DNA of 64,000 nt from Prunus persica. Lineage: Eukaryota; Streptophyta; Magnoliopsida; Rosales; Rosaceae. The notes beneath the pieces were generated by a model. That model did no database searches and was not told the origin of the DNA. It worked only from the letters and a program-made list of their open reading frames with translations. The first letter of the stretch is position 1. Every line of letters starts with the position of its first letter. Both the position numbers and the translations under genes were made by a program. Shown piece by piece: positions 45,230 through 57,390 of the stretch. The stretch is from assembly GCF_000346465.2 (NCBI RefSeq), contig NC_034009.1, positions 6,990,079 to 7,054,078 on the forward strand, written 5' to 3'.

Positions 45230-46445
45230 GGAAGGAGGAATTTGGAAAATACCTAGGTATCAATGCTGATTTTGGGCAGTCAAAGAAAAAAGTATTTGAG
45301 AATTTACGAGTAAAGATTTCCCAACGGTTGCAAGGATGGGCAGAGCAATATTTATCTGTAGCCTGGAAGGAAGTGCTTATTAAAGCTGTAGCCATGGCTA
45401 TACCTACCTACACCATGTCCTGTTTCAAACTCCCATTGGCCTATGCAAGGAAATAGAGCGGGAAATTACAAACTTCTGGTGGAAAGGACAAAAGGATACC
45501 AAAGGAATCCATCGGGTGGCATGGCAAAAGATGACGCATCGTAAAACCTTTCGCGATTTAATCTGTTTTAATCTCGCTATGCTAGCTAAGATTGGATGGC
45601 GATTAGTTCTCCACATCGATTAGCTCTTGGCACGGTTTCTTCACGATAAGTACTACATAGGAGGAAGCTTTCTATCAACTGTGATACAAGAGCATAGGGG
45701 TAGATCAAGATATATATATTTACCATTTAATTAGTTATTTCATGATATATTGTTATTTTCTTATTTATGTAGTTTTAGGATATCTTTTATTATTTATGTG
45801 TGATTTTATAATTAATTAGTTTACTTTTGAACCAAGTAGCCTTAGTGCCTAAGTCTTGTAAAGCATATAAATATGGTTAATATAGTAGTTGTTAGGGAGT
45901 ATATGTTGATGATTAATAAAATAGTTTATTTGTGACATGGATTTGCTACGATATATGTGAGTTTGCACTAGCCCTAGATTTCGGTGCTCGTGTATGTAGT
46001 TGGTGACCTATGTTTGGATCCCGATCCCCATCAAGCTGGAACAGCTTGTGGGTCGTCCTGGGGTTGGAAGGGTATTCTGCAAGGCCACAGTGTTCTAGTT
46101 GCGGGGTTAAGATGGATGGTAGGAAATGGTGACAGCATTCGAGTGAAAGAGGATCCATGGTTACCAGTTCCGTATACTTTCAGAACCATCTCACACCATG
46201 TTGACATGCCGACATATGTGAAGGACCTGATTGACCCGGATACGAAACAATGGAGAGGCGACGAGGTGGAACATTTGTTTGTAACCATGTATCTTTTACT
46301 TTGTTAATCGTAGATGCAATGCAGCTGCTCATCTGGTAGCAGCACATGTATCTCGTATGGATGGGAAGTTTAAATGGGATCAACTTTGGCTTGAGTGGGC
46401 GTTTGACACTCTTGCTGGTGATGTAAAAATTCCAATTCGGTTATA
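45230..46445 (+). pseudogene. LINE (L1-type) reverse transcriptase C-terminal remnant, interrupted
   Basis: 45230-45690 reads in two frames through the region after the RT core (WKEVLIKAVAMAIPTYTMS, then EREITNFWWKGQKDT, then FNLAMLAKIGWRLV), the zf-RVT area of plant L1 elements. About 300 bp of AT-rich unrelated sequence follow. 46020-46300 continues (GLRWMVGNGDSIRVKEDPWL), and 46300-46445 gives an RNase-H-like end (NAAAHLVAAHVS). Frameshifts and the insert make it non-functional. Absent from unit A. Confidence 0.8.
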
Positions 46446-47420
46446 ATAAATTTCTTCCATCATTTGACAAAAAAAACTCATTTCAAAATCACACCGCAAT
46501 ACATAAGAAATTACAACCAAAAAAGGAATAAATTATCCTTAATTGGTCATTTTCCTAAACATGAGTTAATTTCCTAAAATCAAAGATTTTGAATTTGATT
46601 AAGAGCTAACTTAAATCAATTTACTGAAATTAAATTAAATCATAATTAAATCTCACAAATCAAGGGATTCAAATTGGTGATTCCAAACCAAGACCCAACA
46701 CTTTGCTTACAAACACTTTGAAAAACTACAAAGATCTCTAACCAAATAATTCATCAAGCTCGTGAAATCATCAATCACAACAAATACGTTTCTTTCACCA
46801 CTAAGGTCAAAGAGTATCCACCACATGACACTACTTGTGATCTTAACGTGCTCGAGATCAAGCCATGATGGCCCTCAATACCAAATCTCAAATTCCTATA
46901 CAGGAGATTGAATCAAAGGATTTTTAACAGCCCTCAATAACAAATCTCAAATTCCTATATATGGGAGATCGAATTAAAGGATTTTTCTTTTGTAAAGAAT
47001 ATCCACAAAGATTGTAATCCTAAATTCAGTCAATATAAATATTATTTGTACACATGTTCTTGTCTCATTTGTCACAAAATTTGTGTGTTTATAATATGCC
47101 TTCCAAAAGAAATTGTTCAATCAAGTTTTCCTTCTTTCTTAATCATTTTGTATTTTCTTTTGGGTTATGTAGGGTCTTCCTGGTGCGCTTGGTGATGCTA
47201 CAATAACTGCGGCTTTAGAGTTGCACATAGAAGGGCTTGGACTAACATGCATTACTAATAAGCAAACTTTCAGTGATCCAGTAAATGTGATAATATAACA
47301 AAAAAATTACTTGGCAATGCAATGAGGAGAGGCCTGAGATGTTTTAAATTATTATGCAATACTTTAATTCCTCAATATGGGATCACACTTTCAATATCCC
47401 TCCTCATATGTGACATCAAT

Positions 47421-47912
47421 TATTAATTTTAAAACTTGAACATATATTGAATGACATGAGAGCATGTGAATTGTTGAACTCACCACATGGATACTCTACT
47501 CTAATACCATATTAGAATGTGAACATTCAACCCAAAATTAATTGCCAATGGATGAAGAGACCCAACATCTTAAAAGGTAAACAAAAGGAATATATTGACT
47601 TATCAGGAATGGTTATCAGAATAATTTCAATTCCTTCTTTTTATGTGTTTGCTAACTCATTGGTGTTGCAACCAATTCCTTACTTCATGTGTTTACATAC
47701 ACATAAGGAATAAAAAATTATGTAGGTTCTATATTAACATCCGTAATTAAATACCATCAAATCTAGGAATGAGATCAACTTGGGGCAGTAATTGGTCCGA
47801 TCCCATTCTAAATACATAAACATGTCAAAAATGTTATTATCCTCACAAAAAATTAGACAAATCGAAAACCGTTTCGACATCCAATAAGTTTATATATTTA
47901 TAATATTTATAT
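47421..47912. other. Intergenic, right edge of the segmental duplication
   Basis: AT-rich; no gene recognised. Homology to unit A ends near 47420. Confidence 0.4.
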
Positions 47913-48420
47913 GAGTTATTCGTTTTATTAGTCCCAGAACTTAGATCCGACTTGCATTTGAGTCCCCAATTTTCAAAATCTTTCCCGTAGTCCTTCAACT
48001 TTAGTTTTGTTTGGAAAAATAGTACTGCCGTCAATTTTGTTAACTTTTTTGTTAAATGTAGGAGGAAAATGGTAATTTTTTTATTTTTCTAAAATTTTAT
48101 GTTGATTAAAATATTTTTTAAAATTAATAATTTTTTTAAAATTTTTTTTTAGGAATAAGAACTAATTTTTAATTTTTAGTTTGACTGCTGATGGGAAAAA
48201 GATTTTTAAATTTTATTTTTTGGGTAAAAAGGAATATTCAGAAATTGGAAATTAAAAAATAATACAAAAATACCATTTACCCCTGCATTTAACAGAAAAA
48301 GTTAACAAAATTGACAGCATAACGAAACTAAATTTGAAGGACCACAGAAACGATTTTGAAAATTGAGGGGCTCAAATGCAAATCGAGTCTACGTTCAGGG
48401 ACTAATAAAATGAATAACCC
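47913..48420. mobile_element. 508-bp foldback MITE, Mutator-like
   Basis: Arms of about 140 bp are inverted repeats: GAGTTATTCGTTTTATTAGT at the left, ACTAATAAAATGAATAACCC at the right, and the CCAATTTTCAAAATC region. Flanked by TATTTATAT at 47904-47912 and 48421-48429, a 9-bp duplication (in AT-rich DNA). No coding sequence. Confidence 0.8.
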
Positions 48421-48429
48421 TATTTATAT

Positions 48430-51400
48430 TTATATTATTTTAATTTTCCGTATCAGAATATCATATTGTATTGTATCAACGTACCAGTATCCGTATTGGT
48501 GCAACATAACAGGTCACAAATTAAGTATCAATTATCACAAAGGCATGCTAGAAAAATCAAATCCGTTTCCCTAACATGCATACTAGCAACCAAAAACGAT
48601 GTAGAGTTCTCACGAATCAATATTTACATGCATAAACACAGGAAAACCTCTAACCAAGGCGTGAAGAACCCCTACCTGGTGTCTACACAACCGTAAAACC
48701 AAACACCACAGTTGAGCTCCAGGAGAGTCGGAAATCCCTATAAACAACAAGGATCAACATCAAATTCCAACTCACATTATCACTTTGATTTAAAACCCAC
48801 TTTCACTTCTTGGGTTAGTTAAACCAAAATATCCACTTCTTAGGACAATTCCAGCTCTTAGGAGTCTCTGAACATGTGGTTCTGCTCTGGACTTATTAAA
48901 GAAATTAAAGACTTCAATTAAAAACAGAAACTTCAGTTTTGTTAAACAATTTAGGCAGGAACACTTTGCCTTTGGAAAATCATTAAAAATCCATTTTGAT
49001 TCAAAACGGTGTGAAAATTTCCAGATCATATGTAGACATACAAAACTTCAACATACTAAAATTTCATTGAATTCCGAGTTCAGGAAGCAAGTCAAAGACA
49101 GAAATCCAAAACAGACTAGGCTGCAGAGTTTTCTGTTTTCTGCAGAATAATTCCAACTTCGAAAATTTGTCAAAAATCTAATTTAATTCCAATTTGAATG
49201 AAATCAGTTTTGAAATACTCATCGAAATGTCTATTTTTCACACATCAAAACCCCAGTTTAAAACATAAATACGAACCAGGCCATTTTGTCCGGAACAGAA
49301 CACATACTCAGATTTCTGCATAAATGCAGATCTCATTCGTTGACATTCAGTTCTGATAAGCTTTAAACACCAAAACAGTCCCAAATTCAAGATAAAATGA
49401 CTATTATCCTCTTCAAACTCAGAATTATCCAACACACCCAACTACCAAGGCCACAAACTTGAAAGTAGAAACTTACCCAACTTCCACTTCAACCCAAAAT
49501 GACTCTTAGTTCTCTATAGGTTCAACCCAACCCAAGGTAGATTCTTCCACTTCAACACAATCTCACTTAAATCAGTGTACACTGTACTAGAATTCCAGCA
49601 CCAAGTATGGATGTTGTAGGAGCTGAACTGAGAACTTTGAAGGAAAGAATTTTGAAGGAGAAACAAGGGAGAGAATGGGTTTCTGGAAAGAGAGTCGTGA
49701 AGTAGGAGCTGAGCTGGAACCTCATCCTTCAAAGGATTGGTGTATATTTGTCCTATTCGAAACGACCCTGACCTTGCGTCAGGAAAAGTGGCTGAAACTC
49801 GTGAAGAGAAACTCCAGAAACTTGTTTCCCCCTGTTTTTTTCTCTTTCGAATCACCAACACACACATGGGGAAAGAAGATATCAACACCTGTCCTTTCAA
49901 GCCTATTCCAACGACACCTATGCTGAGCTGGCTCAAGTGGTCAACACTCAACATGACACGTGTCCCTTACCTGGCCCAAGGATAGTCGCACGATCAGATT
50001 ACCAGTCAAGGATCTGACGCCCAATATTTAGCCACGCCATTTCTTGATTTTCATCAAAACTAGGGTTACGTTGGGCTGTAGCCCACGTAGCTTTAAAAAA
50101 GAAAAAGAAATTAGTAGCTTGAAAAAAGAAAAAATTAAACCTAACAGTAGCCCATCACATGCCATTCTCACACCCCACTTGTGGCTGGGCCCTCATCTAC
50201 TTTGTGGTCTTGTTGGCTTTTTTTTTCAATGTCTGGTTGAATTCTATATATATGAATAAAGTATTCTAATGTAATAAAGTCTTAATTTAATTCCATACTT
50301 TTTACAATTTGTATTTCTTAATTCTTATAGATAGTGGATTTAGAGTGAGAAATGATAACAATTTACGTGGAATTGGCATGGCTTTAGATTCCATATAATA
50401 AAGTATTCAAATATGACCTCAATTATAAGGAAGTATCTAGTATCCTAGTTTGTATTTTGGGCTACCAAAATCGATTTATATGGAATAATAAAAGATTTCA
50501 ATTATCTCAAGGTTCATAAGGCGCAACTTCAGTAGTACATTTTTAATTATATTGTTGAACATATATTTATTTTGATAATATGTATTTTTTTTGTTGTATT
50601 TAATATGTATTTATTTTATTTTAAATCTTATTAGAAATTAGTCAATAAAACTATAAATAATTAATATAATTTATATAATTTAATATACACTTTTATTTTA
50701 GTTAAAAATTGTAGCTAATCCATCCGTCGAAAAATTCATGATTCCGTATTTAGAAAAATAAGAATCCGAACTGTTTTCTTTGGGCCATCTAACACACGTT
50801 ACTGCTTGCACGTTGCTAATAAGTTCAGCACATGCAAATAGAGATTAAAATCCGAACTGTTATCATGCGTTGTCCTTGGATCTTATCAAGATTTTCTTCA
50901 GTAATCGAATTGGTTGTATCGTACAAGTCAGAAAGCATTTTGTTCTTTTCACTCAATCAACACTTGCATGGACGAAAGTGACCAAAATCTCACCACAGAA
51001 AACATATTGAACGAAACACATGCATGCATGCACGTGTCAGATCTAGTGGCAATCACATCATAGATCAATCTTGTTCAGTCACATTCACATCTTCACTTAA
51101 CTACAAGAATAACATTTTTCAATATATTTTTGCTACAATATTATATTCTAACACATGGATTAGTAGGAAAATTCCAATCCCATGAAGGACGGTGTGATTT
51201 ATAGAAGAAGAAAGAAACAAAAGCATGCACATGCAGAAGGGATGTAAAAGTTGCTTTAAATAGCAAATTTCAATACAATTTTCCGTCTTTTATCATTCAA
51301 CGTGGACTGACAAGTATAATAAAAAAATAATTCAGAATTAAGTTATGACTCTATTTTAGTGTGGAAGTATTATTCAACCGGTTATTGTAATTGAGATTTT

Positions 51401-51500
51401 TGTTCAAATTAGTGCGGTATAATAGCTCACGTATCATAATATGAGTGAACGATTTAGATATTTGTATTTTCCAATTATATCATAAAACATCTACTTTGAA
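48430..51500. other. Intergenic, probably old retroelement sequence, no gene
   Basis: 48430-50280 is relatively C/A-rich on the plus strand with long open stretches on the minus strand. The style resembles plant LTR sequence (repeated AGAACACATACTCAGATTTC-like phrases). No domain or termini are identifiable. 50280-51500 is AT-rich without features. Confidence 0.35.
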
Positions 51501-51907
51501 CTGGTTTTGAAGTTGAAATCTCGGGGATACTTCGTCGCGTCCATGGAATTGATGCTGACAGGAGGAAAACCCTCTGTGACTCATGTCCGTGAGAGTAGCT
51601 GTAAATTAGTTTGTTTTTGTATCGTATTGTTCATAAGCCTAAGACTGGGCGCATTTAGAGCAGGGTTGTATAGGTTAATTGCTACTGGAAAAATAAAAAA
51701 AATAAAAATCAAGGGATAGTAAATAGAAAGCACAAGGCTCTCCTTTTATTTATTTATAGATGATCTCAGCATTACAAGGGGAATTTATTAAATAGAAATA
51801 AAGAGGAACACTTAGCCACGGGGAATAGAAAAGAGCCTACGCCCCGTTGCCAGCGAAACCCTAATCCCACTTGAGCCTTAATTAATTCGCGGGTTTATTA
51901 ACTAAGT

Positions 51908-54016
51908 TTAAAAAGCAAAGGATAATGCTGACTTCCGGGAATCCATAAGTTTCGGTTTGAATGTTGAAGTCTGAATAGCCTCCCCTGAAGCTGATCTCTC
52001 TTGCACAATTTTAGTGCCCACATACCTGTCCAAGGAACAAAAATTTAAAGGAATGTGCAATATGGCATAGAGTTCATTACAAAAAAGCTATTCAAACTAA
52101 TAATAATATTCAGAATTTATAGTGGTTGCAAGTAAGTGTGTATCACATACCTGCCTAACATCAGGTAAAAGCCTTGGGGGTGGCTTGCTGGTGTGGAAGG
52201 GAATGTAGAGCCATCAACAACGCGTAATGCATTGATCCCCATAACACGAAAATTACCATCAATCACTTTTCCAACAATGGCTCCACCATGGTAATGCCAA
52301 TATGAGGCTACTGTGTCTCGGCAAAATTTTTCGAAAGCTGCATCATCGGTTTGGTTCTCTGGCAACGGTGTTCCCAAAATATTAAAACCGTCTATACCTG
52401 GCAAATCTTCAACTTTATATGGTTTTAATGCGTCTGTACTTAAGAAAACACCAACATTCTTCATGCCACGAACACAATGAGTAAGATCTACCGGATCTGA
52501 ATAGTAGTTGAATTTGACATTTGGTGCGACGCTGACATTAGAGGATGATTGCAGAGTGAGATAACCAGCAGATAAAGGTCCAGGAACTTTGCTAACAATG
52601 TGAGCGAAAGTCTGATTTGGAAGGGGATAAGATGTGGTAGGGAAAAGACTAAAAGGGGGAGTATCAAATGGCAAGCTCGATAGAGAACATTGGTAGAAAT
52701 CGCTTTTAATGCCTAGAACGGTTACAGTTGAAGCTTCTATAGGATTTGGGGGCAAAATGTTAATGAAATTACGAGGGTTGTCATTTAAATTTTGCCCGAC
52801 GTAAGGATGGGAAGCAACAACTGAAATGTTCAGAGATGTTAGGTAAGACTCCGGGCCAACACCACTAAGTAGTAGAAGTTGAGGGGTTCCAAGTGCCCCT
52901 GCACTCAATATAACTTCCCCCTTACCCCTTACAAATGCACGATGAGACGTTCCATTAGAATCAGTATATACGACTCCTACAGCTGTCACACCTGCATTGA
53001 AGAATAACTTATAACTATGAACAAACAATTTATGAGATTGTATTCGTGCTATCAATGTTTTAAAATGATTAAATATTTACTTTGGAGTGGAGCAGCTGTC
53101 TCAGAGGCAACATACCTGATGCTTCGGTAAGGAAGATGATCTTCTGCACTGCTGCTTCAACCGCAACTTTCAAGTTGTCCGGGTCTCCTTTATTAAGCAG
53201 TTCATCAGATGCATGTCTGGTTCCGTTATTGTCAAAAGTTGAGCCGGTGAGTCTAGTTCCTGCTTGGTGAACCAAACTAAATCCATTGTCCGGAAGAACA
53301 CCAGCCTCCAAGAATGCAGTTCCTGTAATAGATTGCCAAGATTGATTACTTGGCTTGTACACAATAGAGTCCTCAACCCACTCATATGCCTCATTAACCA
53401 GATCCAAGTCCCATTCAACTCCTGAATCATTATAGAATGACTCGTTAGCTCTGGCATAAACGCCAGCATTGATTATGGTCGTGCCACCGAGGATCCTGCT
53501 TCTTACATTATCAATACCATCTTCGGACACGAACCTTTCGACTGGTGTCTTTCCATCATCTTGTTGCTGCAGATTGTATGCAAACCCATTTACAGTCAAC
53601 GTGTTCGGGTATTCTGTAGCAATAGTGCCTCTTTCTAGAACGAGCACCGAGTAGTTTGCCGATAAGGTTGCTGCCAATGGACACCCTGAGGTTCCTCCAC
53701 CAACTATAATGTAGTCATATGATCCTTCCAACTCCAGATCAACGGCGTTGTACACAAACTTCAGATAGCTAAAATCTGCAAAATATGAGATGAAGAGTTT
53801 TTAAAAGTATACATAAACAACTGGTTGCAACGATGGTGTAAAGCACATGCATCTACTTGTAGGCGTCAATGAGGTCGTTTCTGACACTTTTCTCAGAAGA
53901 AGTAACTTACCATGCTCAGAAGAAGTATTGACAAGCGAGTGAACCTCTGAATATTGAAGATGAAGGACCAAAAGATTCAACACCAACACTACAGCGGACA
54001 TTGTTGATTTCGCCAT
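51908..54016 (-). CDS. MDL: (R)-mandelonitrile lyase copy d
   Basis: Exons 54016-53911, 53775-53116, 52991-52151 and 52025-51908 give 1725 nt and 574 residues. The signal peptide begins [10 protein letters not shown]. The FAD motif is GGGTSG, as in the recalled P. serotina MDL1, where the other three copies have GGGTAG. The YQC cysteine, YWHYHGG and SHPQGFY are present. It is the most divergent copy in exons 1 and 2 ([31 protein letters not shown]) and changes the segment after YWHYHGG to AIVGKVIDG. Introns are 135, 124 and 125 bp. The tail is [10 protein letters not shown]...SFAF. A hAT-type MITE sits about 90 bp upstream of its TATA box and may have separated it from distal promoter elements. 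The frame is complete. Confidence 0.95.
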
Positions 54017-54070
54017 TTCTTAAAATTTCTTTCACACTTTCACACTTTCATAGAGGCTATCCTCTATGGA

Positions 54071-54077
54071 ATTTATA
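54071..54077 (-). promoter_or_regulatory. TATA box of MDL copy d
   Basis: TATAAAT on the minus strand, 55-61 nt upstream of the ATG at 54016, in the conserved CTCTATAAATTCC context. Confidence 0.75.
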
Positions 54078-54164
54078 GAGGAAAAGGCTAAGTAAAGTTC
54101 AGCTAAAAAATCACTATTTCAACAATGACATGATAAAATTATGATACAATAATAAAGATGGAGG

Positions 54165-54609
54165 CAGGGACGACCCTGACTTTTGGTGGCCCTTGGCCAG
54201 AAATCAAAACGATTCCCCTTGTATGTAATCATAGTGTAACAAGAAAAAAAATAAAATTATACACATATATTTTATTTTTGGGTTAAATATAGTAGTTTAA
54301 TTCAACTAAAATAACAAATGCAAACCATCATATGATTCACAACAAAAAAAACAAAATAAAAAATAACCATCAATCTTGAAGAAAGTGTTTGATTAATTGC
54401 ATATTTGTTGTTCTAAATCAAGTTAATTTTTTTAAAATGTATCTCCTTGCATTGTTAAAGATTTGAAATGATTTTACTTCCCACTCCAAAAATCACTTTT
54501 AATATGAGTCTCAACAATGATATATAACATATACAAATATAAAATAATTTGGGCTCCCTTCAGGGCCTTAGGTTGTCGCCCTCGGTGCCCAAGTCCAGGG
54601 CCAGCCTTG
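54165..54609. mobile_element. hAT-type MITE in the MDL-d promoter
   Basis: 445 bp, CAGGGACGACCCTGAC...AGGGCCAGCCTTG, flanked by a perfect 8-bp duplication GATGGAGG (54157-54164 and 54610-54617). TSD length and CAGGG..CCCTG ends are typical of hAT. It interrupts the GGAGGCA block that is intact upstream of MDL a and b, about 90 bp upstream of the TATA box. Confidence 0.9.
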
Positions 54610-54660
54610 GATGGAGGCCGGAAATAGGGCTTTTTAATGTCTGAATTATGAAAGCATGAT

Positions 54661-55200
54661 TGTATTCAAAGTCCCTATTGTTATCACATGGATGCATTAT
54701 TATAATTTGAGTGAACTACTAACACCACCTGTACACACAGTAAATGGCATGTAATGTTCGCCCGTCGACAAATATATTTTTGCTTTTTCATCTTTATTTG
54801 TATGCGTCCATTTGCATATATCTGGTTTTAGATTCTTTCTTACAAGTTCTGTCAGTTTCCATTTGGATTTTCCTTCCTTTTTTCTTCTTCTGAATTACGG
54901 ATAAAGCAATTTCCCCTGATGTGAAGGTAGTGATTTCAAAGTCCCTATTGTTTTCAAATGGATGCATTATTATAATTTGAGTGAACTTCTAACACCACCT
55001 GTACACGCAGTAAATGTCATTTAATGTTTGCCCATCGACAAATATATTTTTGCTTGTTCATCTTTATTTGTATGCGTCCATTTACATATAACTGGTTTTA
55101 GATTCTTTCTTACAAGTTTTGTCAGTTTCCATTTGGATTTTCCTTCCTTTTTTCTTCTTCTGAATTACGGATAAAGCAATTTCCCCTGATGTGAAGGTAG
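54661..55200. repeat. 270-bp tandem duplication
   Basis: Two direct copies (about 54661-54930 and 54931-55200), nearly identical (for example TTCAAAGTCCCTATTGTT and GATGTGAAGGTAGTG recur 270 bp apart). They lie upstream of MDL d. Confidence 0.92.
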
Positions 55201-57390
55201 TGGTTCACTCGTTGCCAAGTACTGTAATTATTTGAGCCTCACACCATCTCCCTCCAGAACAATCCTGAGCCATAAGGGCACTTCATAAGCAGCTCATGAG
55301 AGGATAAGATCACATGCTATTATTAAAGCCTGACAGCATCTCACTGATCTCCAGCACAATGCCAAACAGTGAGAGAAATTGAAACGAAGATGTGAGGACA
55401 CGATCAGATGCAATATCAAGGCCAAGCTGTGAGAGCAACCCACGTACAGCTGTGACGAAAAGGACTCATCAAATAATGATATCAACTGCTGAATAGAAAT
55501 ATCGAATGGTTGTTGAGCGAGACATTCTGTAAACATCAAATATTATTGTGAAAGTCTGAAGCAAAATCCAGGTTTCCATTTGTAGATCTCTGCAAAATGA
55601 CTTTCATACAACAAAAGGATAAGTTTGTGAAAATACCTATCCTTTTGTAAAGATTGCGTTTTGAGTATTCAAGAGTAATACAGTAAGATAAAGAAACACG
55701 CCAAAGGCTGTATCAATCCTCTACAGTGCAGAATGTAAAAACAAAAAGTACACAGAAAGTATTTTACGTGGTAAAATCCCACCTCTGAGGAAAATCCATG
55801 AGACCTGATAGTCCAAGGAAAATCCACTATAGAACAATGATGTTAATGTTAATAAGATTGTGAGTTTGAAATAGCACAATCAAGATGCATGATTGAATGA
55901 AGAATTTACTTCAGAAATCGTTGGTTGACATATGTGCCTTCAAATCATATCTTGAAATTTTGACAACCACCATTGCTCTTCTATCACAACTAATTTACCA
56001 TCTATACTTAGTCTATTTGGTATCTAGGGAATGCCAATCACAAAATCAATACTAACAGTTTGTTAATGGGATTAAGATGTTAGATTGGACTAGTTTTTTC
56101 TAATCCAGGTTTCACCAAAAATAGGTCGATGTAAGAACCAAACTATATGGGACTCCAGCCCTGTAACATTTCACTTTGTCCCATGTGGAAGAAGGCCCAA
56201 GTCCTAATTTCTAAATATGAGCTAAGAGGAATTACATACATGACAACTAATGATGCATGCAGGAGAATATTATAATGCATGCAATGGAGACATAAAAATA
56301 TTACCTTCACTGAGCTTGATTGCATAGGGTAATTATGAAGTTGATCTCAGCCAATATAGTCTACGTAACACTAACTTGAACTAGCCTAAATTCTTTGAGC
56401 TCGATCATACATATGAGAGTACATGTTGGTCAAGGAAAACCAAAAATATTAGCTAAACAAAACCTAACAATAACACAAAGCTAAGAGCTTCTGAGACATG
56501 TTTTAGACGTAGAGAAAACAAAAAGAGGCAAGGAGACAGGTTGGGTGAGGGAGGGGTTTTGTTTTTTTTTTTTTGTTTTTCCTTTGTACAATTTGATTCT
56601 TCAAGTGTTTTAAATATTGCAGAGGTTTGTGAGGAGTATCAAACTTCATGGTTTTTTTATATTTTCCAAAGTTAAGAAGGGGAATGGGGGTTTTCTTGCA
56701 CAGACATTGACAAGGTGCGTTATGGAGATTCGAATATGTGTTCACTAGTCTGTAAGTAAGGTCTTTTTTTACTGGGCTAGACCTCGTTGGCGGAGTATCA
56801 AACTAATGAACCTATACCTTTAAGGATTGAAATTAATGTTTTTAATTAGTTTATTTTATACCGAACTTATGTAAAAATAATAATTTCTCATAATACATAT
56901 ATAAAATTGTTTAAATTTGAAAATACTTATATAGTACGGTTCTCCTAATTTCATACTTGCTTCTGATTTCTGGAAAAAAAAAAATTATAATAAATAAATA
57001 TCTTTCTCACGATGTGCACTCTAGTACTGATCTGTAGGTTCAGCACGTTTAACACGCATCATGCCTTCAAAGAATGAATAATGTTTTCCACATTTTCCTT
57101 ACCAACTCGGAGCCTGATGAAGCAAACTTTTAAAAGAAAATGATTCAGAGGCTAGGCCCATAGGCCCACCGCTTTTAAGCTTTCTGTTCAAAAACACATG
57201 TTCACCGGACATCTTTAACATAAACTTCTTTTACTTTTCTCATCAATAATTTTGATGTCGATACATCAATAAAGGCTTAAGGTTAGAATACAAGACACTA
57301 TTTCTAAAGTAAACTTCGTCGTAGCAATTAATACATAGAATACAACTACCTGTAATTTCAATATCTGCTGTACACATTGTGGGTACAGAA
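55201..57390. other. Intergenic upstream of MDL d, no gene
   Basis: 55430-55625 keeps weak homology to 41690-41940 of unit B, suggesting MDL d belongs to the same ancestral array. The rest is AT-rich with no supported gene. Confidence 0.45.

Larger units (their letters stand above)
36597..47420. repeat. Segmental duplication unit B (contains MDL c)
   Basis: Collinear partner of unit A. It lacks A's Copia, Cassandra, Harbinger and 183-bp MITE insertions. It carries its own at about 36640-37440 (with a MYB/SANT fragment), 42520-43480 (hAT-like fragment) and 45010-46510 (LINE). Homology decays toward both ends. Confidence 0.85.

Noticed and set aside
49514..49954. 146-codon minus-strand frame
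   Set aside because: No recognisable domain; lies in sequence that looks like old retroelement DNA and overlaps frames on the other strand.
55374..55560. Possible box C/D snoRNA near GTGAGAGCAACC and AATGATATCAACTGCTGA
   Set aside because: C- and D-box-like strings are present but no terminal stem or proper spacing could be drawn.
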